Assembly: GCA_035304285.1 (NCBI GenBank)
Contig: DATGQI010000226.1
Coordinates: forward strand, 1-11,957
Reading direction: 5' to 3'
From: IDS-8 sp035304285
Lineage (GTDB): Bacteria > Pseudomonadota > Gammaproteobacteria > Steroidobacterales > Woeseiaceae
Length of the DNA stretch: 11,957 nucleotides
The notes under the pieces: model-generated
What the model was told of the DNA's origin: nothing
Database searches by the model: none
What the model saw: the letters and a program-made list of their open reading frames with translations, nothing else
Shown here: positions 6,152 to 11,957 of the stretch, piece by piece
Layout: each line of letters starts with the position of its first letter
How positions within the stretch are numbered: the first letter of the stretch is position 1
Made by a program: the position numbers and the translations under genes

Positions 6152-7356
6152 CCCGCTTCCGTCGGGCCAGCCTCTTCCGCCACGTCGCCCGTTTCATCGT
6201 CCGTGACCGCATCGCCGTCCCGGAGGTCGCGCAGTGTCCTGAAGGGTCCGGAGACGACGGTGTCGCCTGCATTGAGGCCAGCGGTGATCTCCATCAACGT
6301 ATCCGACGACAGTCCGATCGTCACGTCGCGGCGGACGGCGTGCCCGTCCTCGACCGCGAACACGTAGGGCTGCTCGGCGAGCGCATCAGCATCATCGTCA
6401 TACAGCACCGCCTGCAACGGTACCGCCAGCGCGTCTTCACTCGATTCGGTGTAGATCTCGGCGCGGGCACTCATGCCGGGGCGGACCGCGACGGTACCCG
6501 GCTCGGTCAGCCGGATCTTCACCTCGAACGACAGGTTCTGCTGGTTTGCCGCGCGTGCCGCGGAGGCGGCAATGGACTCAACCACGCCGGTCAGTGCCGT
6601 GTCGGGGAACGCGGCCGGGAAAATCGCTGCTCGCTGGTCCACCCGAACCTCTGCGATATCCGCCTCATCGACCCGGACCTCCGCGAGCATCACCGAGGGA
6701 TCGGCGATGACAGCGAGCTCGGACCCCGGGATATTGATGGTGCTGGTGATCACGGCCTCCCCCGGCTGCAGGTCGAGCTGGATGACGACGCCGTCGATCG
6801 GCGAGCGGATCTCGGTGCGCGCGAGATTGTCGCGTGCCTGCGCCAGCGCAGCTTCCGCCTGCGACAGGGACTGCTCACGCGAACGCAGGTCGATCCGGGC
6901 CAGTGCCAGCTCGTTGGCGGCGGCTTCGTAACTATTCGAATCGACGAGGTTCCGCTCGTACAGCGTCCGTTGCCGTTCGGTCTGCCGCTCCAGGTTCTCG
7001 AGCAACACGCGCTGCCGCTCGATGGCGATTTCCTGCAGCCGCACGTTGGCTTGCTGCTGCTCGCTCTGAGTGCGGTACTGTTCTTGGTCCAGGGTGATGA
7101 TCAGGTCGCCGGCCGCGACCTCGTCGCCCTCTGCAACCAGGACGGCTTCGACCTTGCCCACGACCTCCGGGCGAAGCAACACTTCCTCGCGATAGGCGAG
7201 AGCGCCCGAAGACAGGATAGCGCTCTCCACCGCCTGCGCCTTAACCCTGGTGAACTCGACTGCTTTCGCGTTCTCGCCGCCGGTGAACCTGGAGGCCAGC
7301 GGCAAACCGACAATCAGGACACCGAGAGCAAGGAAAACCAGTGCTTTTCGGTTCAA
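6148..7356 (-). CDS. Periplasmic adaptor (MacA/HlyD-like membrane fusion protein)
   Basis: The 402-residue protein has the order expected of a membrane fusion protein: an N-terminal membrane anchor (about 5-22), the first half of the lipoyl barrel (62-90, RPEVVGKVEAVLVAEGDEV), a long alpha-helical hairpin (about 92-183, rich in Gln, Glu, Arg and Ala), the second lipoyl half (RSPIDGVVIQLDLQPGE, 184-200), a beta-barrel domain (about 215-305) and a membrane-proximal domain (about 306-384). The C-terminal tail is acidic. It should bridge the inner-membrane permease to an outer-membrane channel, which is not encoded here. The start is TTG at 7356, 12 bp after the Yip1-family stop, with no clear ribosome-binding site, so translation may depend on coupling. 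It overlaps the ATPase gene by four bases. Members of the family also serve RND pumps, but the neighbouring genes make the ABC role clear. Confidence 0.93.
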   Translation of the reverse strand: MNRKALVFLALGVLIVGLPLASRFTGGENAKAVEFTRVKAQAVESAILSSGALAYREEVLLRPEVVGKVEAVLVAEGDEVAAGDLIITLDQEQYRTQSEQQQANVRLQEIAIERQRVLLENLERQTERQRTLYERNLVDSNSYEAAANELALARIDLRSREQSLSQAEAALAQARDNLARTEIRSPIDGVVIQLDLQPGEAVITSTINIPGSELAVIADPSVMLAEVRVDEADIAEVRVDQRAAIFPAAFPDTALTGVVESIAASAARAANQQNLSFEVKIRLTEPGTVAVRPGMSARAEIYTESSEDALAVPLQAVLYDDDADALAEQPYVFAVEDGHAVRRDVTIGLSSDTLMEITAGLNAGDTVVSGPFRTLRDLRDGDAVTDDETGDVAEEAGPTEAG

Positions 7357-7368
7357 AGGATTGTGGCG

Positions 7369-8100
7369 TCAGTTGACGATCATGATCGCCCAGATACCGA
7401 AGATCAGCGCCCACGGCGTCACCGCCACGAGCGCTGATTTTGTCATCGACGATCCGGTCCAGCGGGAAAATCCGAGGGTCATGAGCCACAGCATCCAGAA
7501 ATGCACCAGCGTCAGGGAATTGCCCCACGTGAACCATGCGTCTCCGGCCTCGGCATGAATGAACAGAGAGTTCATGGACAGAGGATTCAACCGCTCTATT
7601 GGAAGCTGGTTGCTGTCGGCGAGGAGGATGACGACAAACATCACGAGCGCATTGACGATACCGACGAAGGCGGTCCACACCGAATACGAAAACCACTGGC
7701 CGTAGCCGAGCGACGCGTCGCCTGCGACCTTGTTGACGATGTGAAAGTAAGCTGCCTGGATCGTGTAGATGACCAGGCTGATCACCACGATGGCGATCGC
7801 CGTAAACAGCACCTGCTTGCCCGGTGACATGAACGCGCTGATTTGTTCCGCCTGGTCGGCCGGTGCGCCGTCTGCTATCGCCTGGCGAATGACCTCGTTG
7901 GTAAACCACTCGAAATCGACCCAGTGGTAATACCAGGCGAACACGCCAATCGTCACCGCCAACGAGATGAGTAATGGCCACCAGAACCAGCGCGGGTGCT
8001 GCCGGATCTCATCCAGCGCGCGCGAGGGCGCGGCTATGATGTCGGTCATCGCGTTGATGACGGTATAGGTAGCGGCGTCCGATGTTGTTGTTGTGTTCAT
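7369..8100 (-). CDS. Yip1-family inner-membrane protein
   Basis: The chosen ATG at 8100 gives 243 residues and follows a GGGGGGA ribosome-binding site; an in-frame ATG at 8118 would add six residues but has only a weak site. After a soluble N-terminus (INAMTDIIAAPSRALDEIRQHPRWFWWPLL, interrupted here by no membrane segment until residue 40), five hydrophobic segments appear at about 40-58, 97-120, 139-161, 194-212 and 222-241. The P-x-x-A-x-x-x-I motif before the first helix and the five-helix layout fit bacterial Yip1-domain proteins, whose function is poorly known. It is the first gene of the apparent operon and lies 12 bp before the adaptor gene, so it may help assembly or act in the same envelope process. 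That role is inference from position only. A possible promoter lies at 8143-8171. Confidence 0.82.
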   Translation of the reverse strand: MNTTTTSDAATYTVINAMTDIIAAPSRALDEIRQHPRWFWWPLLISLAVTIGVFAWYYHWVDFEWFTNEVIRQAIADGAPADQAEQISAFMSPGKQVLFTAIAIVVISLVIYTIQAAYFHIVNKVAGDASLGYGQWFSYSVWTAFVGIVNALVMFVVILLADSNQLPIERLNPLSMNSLFIHAEAGDAWFTWGNSLTLVHFWMLWLMTLGFSRWTGSSMTKSALVAVTPWALIFGIWAIMIVN

Positions 8101-8142
8101 CGTCCCCCCGAGGCTCATCGCTTGCCGGATGATGCTGGGAGT

Positions 8143-8171
8143 ACTTTACCAGAGATAGCGCTGCCTTGTAG
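8143..8171 (-). promoter_or_regulatory. Weak candidate promoter of the exporter operon
   Basis: On the minus strand an extended -10, TGG followed by TAAAGT (8148-8143), lies 43 bp before the ATG at 8100. The hexamer 17 bp upstream, CTACAA (8171-8166), is a poor -35. Location and the TG extension are the main support. Confidence 0.3.
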
Positions 8172-8238
8172 TTTAAGGGAGGCACTCCAAAAAGGCGGAT
8201 AGCACCCACGTGGCTTCTCATGCTTCCTGACGTCGAGA

Positions 8239-8610
8239 TTACCGCGACCCAGGGACTTCCGCCGGCTTTGCCGCCTTGAAATGAGCGAGCAGCGCGACGA
8301 TGCCGCCTGCGATTAGCAGCGACAGGAACAGGACCGCTTGCTTGGCATAGAAAAGCGGTATGACGCCGCCAAGCAGCATGAGCACTCCACCAGGTACAAA
8401 CTTGCCCTTGAACGAGAGGACCCCTCCTGCGATTCCGGCGAGCAAACTGCCAAGCATCAGGAGGCCTGCCGTTCCCATGCTCTGGAGTTGCTCGCCGCCC
8501 ACGACCCGCTGCATCTCGTTGAGCTGACCGAAGTCGCTAAGCCACTTCATACCGAGGGCACCGGCGACGAGCCCACCCAGAATGCCCAGAATCAAGGTTG
8601 CTGTTCTCAT
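8239..8610 (-). CDS. Small four-helix membrane protein of unknown function
   Basis: The protein has 123 residues and four hydrophobic segments at about 5-24, 45-66, 70-88 and 91-110, rich in Gly, Ala and Leu. A short loop at 25-44 (LSDFGQLNEMQRVVGGEQLQ) separates the first two helices, and the C-terminal tail is basic then neutral. The layout resembles small DUF4064-like membrane proteins, but I cannot assign a family securely. The ATG is well supported by AGGGAG eight bases upstream. It lies 138 bp upstream of the exporter operon on the same strand and could be cotranscribed, although a separate promoter candidate sits in that gap. A strong minus-strand terminator at 8753-8785 isolates it from anything further upstream. 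Confidence 0.78.
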   Translation of the reverse strand: MRTATLILGILGGLVAGALGMKWLSDFGQLNEMQRVVGGEQLQSMGTAGLLMLGSLLAGIAGGVLSFKGKFVPGGVLMLLGGVIPLFYAKQAVLFLSLLIAGGIVALLAHFKAAKPAEVPGSR

Positions 8611-8752
8611 CTGTTTTTCTCCCTGTTGTTATTCATGCTGTCGTTACGGGCTTTGCCCAGGGAAAGGTAGGTCGCGATAGCCACCGGTGCATCGACGGCT
8701 AACGGCAGTTAATCGCGTTTGCCGCGGTTGCCGGCCATAGAGGCAGATGGTA

Positions 8753-8785
8753 AAAAAGCGAAAAAGAAGACGCCCTGGCGGGCGC
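8753..8785 (-). terminator. Rho-independent terminator on the minus strand
   Basis: On the minus strand CGCCC (8784-8780), loop GCCA, GGGCG (8775-8771) forms a 5-bp GC stem, extended by one G-T pair to 8785/8770. It is followed at once by TCTTCTTTTTCGCTTTTTT (8769-8753, ending in six T), a textbook intrinsic terminator. The nearest recognised minus-strand gene lies downstream of it, not upstream. It therefore ends a transcript that begins between here and the LuxR-type regulator. Confidence 0.65.
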
Positions 8786-8796
8786 GGGGGGACCGC

Positions 8797-8952
8797 TCAT
8801 GTCCATTGTCGCGACTGTATATCGGCCGTTGTGTTCCAGTGGTGTCGATGAGCGCCCCGGTGAAAGGCATACTGCAAACGCACGGATCGCTCCTGTCGCG
8901 GTCTTCCAATCCTGTTCTGACGCTGCACGCATTTCATTTGTCGGTCGGACAC
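8797..8952 (-). CDS. Possible small basic protein (51 aa) ending just before a terminator
   Basis: I do not recognise this protein. The reading frame opens at GTG 8952, preceded at about five bases by GGGGAGG, and encodes 51 residues beginning MSDRQMKCVQRQNR, with many Arg, His and Gln. It stops with TGA at 8799-8797. The terminator stem starts 11-12 bases later, the spacing expected of a real gene end. It is divergent from the LuxR-type regulator, with 97 bp between starts if that regulator begins at 9050. Against it: no recognisable motif, a length that GC-rich DNA reaches by chance, and no clear promoter. The terminated transcript may instead be a non-coding RNA. Confidence 0.25.
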   Translation of the reverse strand: MSDRQMKCVQRQNRIGRPRQERSVRLQYAFHRGAHRHHWNTTADIQSRQWT

Positions 8953-9049
8953 GGATCCTCCCCGCACCACGCGCGCGAGATCTGTGGTTCATTTCTGTCC
9001 CGCTTCGGCTTTCCGAAGGCGCCGTCGTAGCAATTACGAGGCCGGCTTC

Positions 9050-10222
9050 GTGTCGCGCCGAGGCATAGAAGGGCTCTCTGAGGAAGAATGGGACGCCCTG
9101 CTGGGCGACATTTACGACGCTGCCCTGCAACCGAAAAGGTGGAGCGAGGTGCTGCAGCGCATCGGCCGCCCAATAAACGCCCATGCTGGGCAGCTAGTGG
9201 TTCTGACCAATGACGCTTCGGCGTTCGATTACAATTTAGCCATAGGTATCGATCTCGATACCGGCGTTCCGGAATTCACGGAACTCGTCGCCCGGGGCCT
9301 CCACGTGCGAGTGAACACTGCCCGCCGGACTCCGGAGCTGACCACGATTGCAGACTACTGCCACACGAGCGCTTCCGAGATGAAGCGCCATCCGTTTTAT
9401 CAGGAGCACGCGTTTCCGCTGGACGTCCCGTATTACGGAGGAACGATTGTCGCAAAGACAGAGGGCGCTTTCGTCGCCAGCGTCGTGATGAGATCGCACC
9501 GCTTCGGGCATCTGACTAATGTCGAGATTGCTTATCTCAACCGGCTGGCACCACATGTCCGGCGCAGTCTGGAGCTGTCATTCAAGCTCCCGCAAGAGGG
9601 ACTGATCGACGGCATGATATCGGTCATCGAACGCATCAGTTGCGGTGCTGTGCTCGTCGATCGACATTCATCCATTGTGGCTATGAACGGGAAGGCTTCG
9701 AGCATTCTCGCTCAATCCGATGGTATCAAAGCCACAGATCGCCTGTACCTCATGGATCGGGATGCCGACTCGCGGTTTCGTAATGAACTTCTTGGGGCGT
9801 TGGGATACCGCCGCTCTAGTGCAGCATCCGGTAACGGGTACGTTTCTGCACGCAGACCTAGCGGGCGCGTCTCGTGGACGCTTCTGGCAATTCCTGCGAA
9901 CGACCGACGTGAACGCCTGATTCGACAGCGATTCGCAATTGTCCTCGTGATCGATCCGGAGGAGGGCGTCGCGGTGTCGCCGGAGTTGTTTCGCGAAACA
10001 TTAAAATTTACACCTGCCGAAAGTGGTGTAGCTGCCATGCTCGTAGCGGGTCGTTCGGTTAATGCCATTGCCAGGGCTCGAAGAGTCAGGCATGAGACCG
10101 TCAGATCGCAGCTCAAAAGTATCTATCGCAAGGCCGAATGTAATAATCAGGCAGAACTTGTAATAAAGCTCCTGGGCCTGGCTTCCATTCGCATCAACGC
10201 GGGCAGTCCCGTCGCAACCTGA
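9050..10222 (+). CDS. LuxR-family HTH transcriptional regulator with PAS-like central region
   Basis: From the GTG at 9050 the protein has 390 residues. The C-terminal 318-376 is a LuxR/FixJ-type helix-turn-helix: LKFTPAESGVAAMLVAGRS, then NAIARARRVRHETVRSQLKSIYRK, ending NNQAELVIKLLGL. Residues 187-300 (GMISVIERISCGAVLVDRHSSIVAMNGKA) look like a PAS-type sensor region. The N-terminal 12-180 begins EEWDALLGDIYDAALQPKRW, a segment typical of this group of regulators. There is no receiver domain or acyl-homoserine lactone binding signature, so the ligand is unknown. An alternative in-frame GTG at 8984 adds 22 residues that are basic and unlike the family; GAGG precedes 9050 at suitable distance, so I prefer that. 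It sits 200 bp upstream of fdnG on the same strand and could control it. Codon choice is slightly less GC-rich than its neighbours. Confidence 0.85.
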   Translation: MSRRGIEGLSEEEWDALLGDIYDAALQPKRWSEVLQRIGRPINAHAGQLVVLTNDASAFDYNLAIGIDLDTGVPEFTELVARGLHVRVNTARRTPELTTIADYCHTSASEMKRHPFYQEHAFPLDVPYYGGTIVAKTEGAFVASVVMRSHRFGHLTNVEIAYLNRLAPHVRRSLELSFKLPQEGLIDGMISVIERISCGAVLVDRHSSIVAMNGKASSILAQSDGIKATDRLYLMDRDADSRFRNELLGALGYRRSSAASGNGYVSARRPSGRVSWTLLAIPANDRRERLIRQRFAIVLVIDPEEGVAVSPELFRETLKFTPAESGVAAMLVAGRSVNAIARARRVRHETVRSQLKSIYRKAECNNQAELVIKLLGLASIRINAGSPVAT

Positions 10223-10354
10223 TCGGCTTTTGCTTGGCCAGATCGCGAAGCCAGCGTTCCGGATGGACCCGACCGCCGATCCCACGGGAGCCCGATGGGC
10301 TTGAGGGTGCGCACCGGGATGTCGATCGGGTCGTGTGCAGGATGCCGGGGCTCG

Positions 10355-10384
10355 TTGGCCACCGCCTTCCGGAGTGCCTATACT
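10355..10384 (+). promoter_or_regulatory. Candidate sigma70-type promoter of fdnG
   Basis: TTGGCC (10355-10360) and TATACT (10379-10384) are separated by 18 bp. TATACT matches the -10 consensus at five of six positions and TTGGCC the -35 at four. A start near 10391 would leave a leader of about 32 nt before the ATG at 10423. I see no FNR box (TTGAT-n4-ATCAA) or clear NarL site here, unlike the E. coli fdnGHI promoter. Confidence 0.4.
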
Positions 10385-10422
10385 GTGCGTGTCCCTTATA
10401 CACACTTATGTCGGGGGTACTC

Positions 10423-11957
10423 ATGAATGACATGACCCGGCGCGAGTTCCTGACGTTCACGAGCACCACCCTGGTGGGATCGAGCCTCGTGACGTTGGGA
10501 TTCTCCCCTCGCGAGGCACTCGCAGAGGTCCGGGAATTCAAGCTCGCGCGCGCGACCGAAACGCGTAACACCTGTCCTTACTGTTCCGTGGCCTGCGGCG
10601 TCCTGATGTACTCGCTCGGTGACACGTCGAAGAACGCCAAAGCGAGCATCTTCCACATTGAGGGCGATCCCGATCATCCGGTCAATCGCGGCACCCTGTG
10701 TCCGAAGGGTGCCGGGCTGGTCGACTTCATTCACAGCCCGAACCGCCTCCAGTATCCGGAGTACCGCGCACCCGGCTCCGACAACTGGCAGAGGATCTCC
10801 TGGAACGATGCCCTCGACCGCATCGCCCGGCTGATGAAGCAGGACCGCGATGCCAATTTCGTCGCGAAAACCGAGGATGGCCTGACCGTGAACCGCTGGC
10901 TCACGACGGGCATGCTGGCGGCTTCCGCGAGCAGCAATGAAACCGGATACATAACCCAAAAGGTGGCGCGCAGCCTCGGACTGCTGGCGTTCGACAACCA
11001 GGCCCGCGTCTGACACGGTCCGACGGTGGCAGGTCTTGCCCCGACGTTCGGCCGCGGAGCCATGACGAACCACTGGGTCGATATCAAGAATGCCGACCTG
11101 GTGCTGGTGATGGGCGGCAACGCCGCCGAGGCGCATCCCTGTGGATTCAAGTGGGTCACTGAAGCCAAGCACCATAATGCTGCACGGCTGATCGTCGTCG
11201 ACCCTCGCTTCACGCGCACGGCATCGGTCGCCGATGTCTATGCGCCCATCCGGCCCGGCACCGACATCGCCTTCCTCGGTGGCGTCATCAACTATCTCCT
11301 GTCGAACGACAGGATCCAGCGCGAATACGTTACGAACTACACCGACCTGACGTTCATCGTAGATGAAGCGTTCGCGTTCAGCGGCGGCCTCTATTCCGGC
11401 TACGATGAGGAGCGGCGCGATTACGACCGGTCGAGCTGGGACTACGAGCTCGGCGAGGACGGTTTTGTGCGGACGGATCCGACGCTCGCGCATCCGCGCT
11501 GTGTCTATAGCCTGGTGAAGCAGCACTACGCGCGTTACACGCCCGAGATGGTGGAACGGATCTGCGGCACACCGAAGGACAAGTTCCTGCAGGTATGCGA
11601 GATGATCGGCTCGACTGCGACGCCGACCCGCGCGATGACGATCATGTACGCGCTCGGCTGGACGCAGCACTCGGTCGGCTCGCAGATGATTCGCTGCGGT
11701 GCGATGGTCCAGCTCCTGCTCGGCAATATCGGGGTGTCCGGCGGCGGGATGAACGCGCTACGGGGGCATTCGAACATCCAGGGCCTGACCGATCTCGGCC
11801 TGCTGTCCGACCTGCTGCCGGGCTACATGACTCTGCCGAGGGAAAACGAGCAGAACTACGAGGATTACGTGGCGACTCGCACCTTCCGCCCGCTGCGGCC
11901 TAACCAGATGAGTTACTGGCAGAACTTCCCGAAGTTCTTCGTGAGCCTGCAGAAGGC
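10423..11957 (+). CDS. fdnG: Formate dehydrogenase N, catalytic (alpha) selenoprotein subunit; runs off right edge
   Basis: This is the molybdopterin-containing subunit that oxidises formate to CO2 in the periplasm and feeds electrons through FdnH and FdnI to quinone. A Tat signal (TRREFLTF, residues 5-12, then a hydrophobic stretch and ALA) starts the protein. Cys51, Cys54, Cys58 and Cys93 bind the [4Fe-4S] cluster, and LCPKGAG follows. An in-frame TGA at 11011-11013 falls at residue 197, inside NQARV-Sec-HGPTVAGLAPTFGRG, exactly where E. coli FdnG has Sec196. The frame then stays open to the window edge with MTNHWVDIKNAD, MGGNAAEAHP, VVDPRFTRTAS, YALGWTQH and NALRGHSNIQGLTDLGLL, all very close to E. 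coli FdnG. A SECIS hairpin follows the UGA. The ATG at 10423 has GGGGG upstream; ATG 10408 is an alternative. About 510 residues of roughly 1015 are present. Confidence 0.95.
11021..11046 (+). promoter_or_regulatory. Bacterial SECIS element for selenocysteine insertion in fdnG
   Basis: Downstream of the UGA (U1 = 11011), CGG (11024-11026) pairs with CCG (11041-11043). A single U at 11027 is bulged, and GGCA (11028-11031) pairs with TGCC (11037-11040) around the loop GGTCT. The bulged base is U17 and the loop carries G23 and U24 in the numbering used for E. coli fdhF, the positions known to be recognised by SelB. Two more pairs (11021-11022 with 11045-11046) extend the stem below one mismatch. 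The element is translated as part of the protein. Confidence 0.9.

Larger units (their letters stand above)
8611..9049. other. 439-bp stretch without a recognised gene
   Basis: This stretch separates the small membrane protein (minus) from the LuxR-type regulator (plus). It contains the minus-strand terminator at 8753-8785, the possible small gene at 8797-8952 and a perfect 6-bp hairpin CTTCGG-CTTT-CCGAAG at 9003-9018 upstream of the regulator's preferred start. A 34-codon basic ORF on the plus strand (8747-8851) runs through the terminator and is probably chance. I find no convincing promoter for either flanking gene here. Confidence 0.5.

Noticed and set aside
8180..8238. Possible terminator between the four-helix protein and the exporter operon
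   Set aside because: A CTTTTTGG tract is present on the minus strand, but no stable GC stem directly precedes it.
8747..8851. 34-codon plus-strand ORF beginning MVKKRKRRRPGG
   Set aside because: Its basic start is the plus-strand reading of the terminator's T-tract and stem, and the ribosome-binding site is badly spaced.
8699..9184. 161-codon minus-strand frame overlapping the start of the LuxR-type gene
   Set aside because: It runs through the terminator at 8753-8785 and deep into the regulator's coding region, and its translation has no recognisable features.
10396..10404. Perfect DnaA box TTATACACA
   Set aside because: It is a single 9-mer with no cluster, no AT-rich unwinding region and no dnaA or dnaN nearby; chance is the simplest explanation.
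10396..11670. Long open frame (424 codons) on the minus strand opposite fdnG
   Set aside because: The plus strand in this stretch is clearly FdnG over its whole length. The antisense frame has no family features and reflects GC-rich codon structure.
11014..11957. Separate gene starting after the UGA at 11011
   Set aside because: The frame continues FdnG without a break in homology and a SECIS hairpin follows the UGA, so this is one selenoprotein gene.

Overview
The window is GC-rich and tightly packed. It carries a Tat-exported, selenocysteine-containing formate dehydrogenase N, a MacAB-like exporter and CadC-like winged-helix/TPR regulation. This points to a gammaproteobacterium, probably an environmental, non-enteric lineage. 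The finer placement is a guess; no rRNA or tRNA gene is present to settle it.

Layout. (1) Positions 1-325, minus: 5' end of a thiamine-diphosphate enzyme of the acetolactate synthase type, whose start is broken by an apparent +1 frameshift. (2) 368-2284, minus: membrane-anchored CadC-like regulator (winged helix, one TM, TolB-like domain, TPRs). (3) 2413-2982, plus: small secreted protein, divergent from the regulator. The shared 128-bp spacer holds three TTCAG repeats spaced 10 and 11 bp and two mutually exclusive leader hairpins. (4) 3078-3962, minus: exported M55 D-aminopeptidase (DppA family) with a good sigma70-type promoter. (5) 8100 down to 4230, minus: operon of a Yip1-family membrane protein, a MacA-like adaptor, a MacB/LolD-type ATPase and a MacB-type permease. 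The last two junctions are 4-base GTGA overlaps. (6) 8239-8610, minus: small four-helix membrane protein. (7) 8611-9049: no recognised gene, but a convincing minus-strand rho-independent terminator (8753-8785) implies a short undescribed transcript, possibly encoding a 51-residue protein (8797-8952). (8) 9050-10222, plus: LuxR-type HTH regulator. (9) 10423 to the window end, plus: fdnG, catalytic subunit of formate dehydrogenase N. An in-frame UGA at 11011 is followed by a SECIS hairpin with the key positions known from E. coli fdhF.

How the parts work together. Formate dehydrogenase N oxidises formate in the periplasm and passes electrons to the quinone pool. Its other subunits must lie beyond the right edge, and the selenocysteine machinery elsewhere in the genome. 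The MacAB-like operon is a typical envelope export or lipoprotein-handling system whose substrate cannot be read from sequence. The CadC-like regulator probably controls its own promoter, the divergent secreted protein, or both. I see no phage, transposon, CRISPR array or island boundary. The least explained items are the minus-strand transcript at 8753-8952, the repeat/hairpin spacer at 2285-2412 and the selenocysteine codon, which conventional gene calling would read as a stop.
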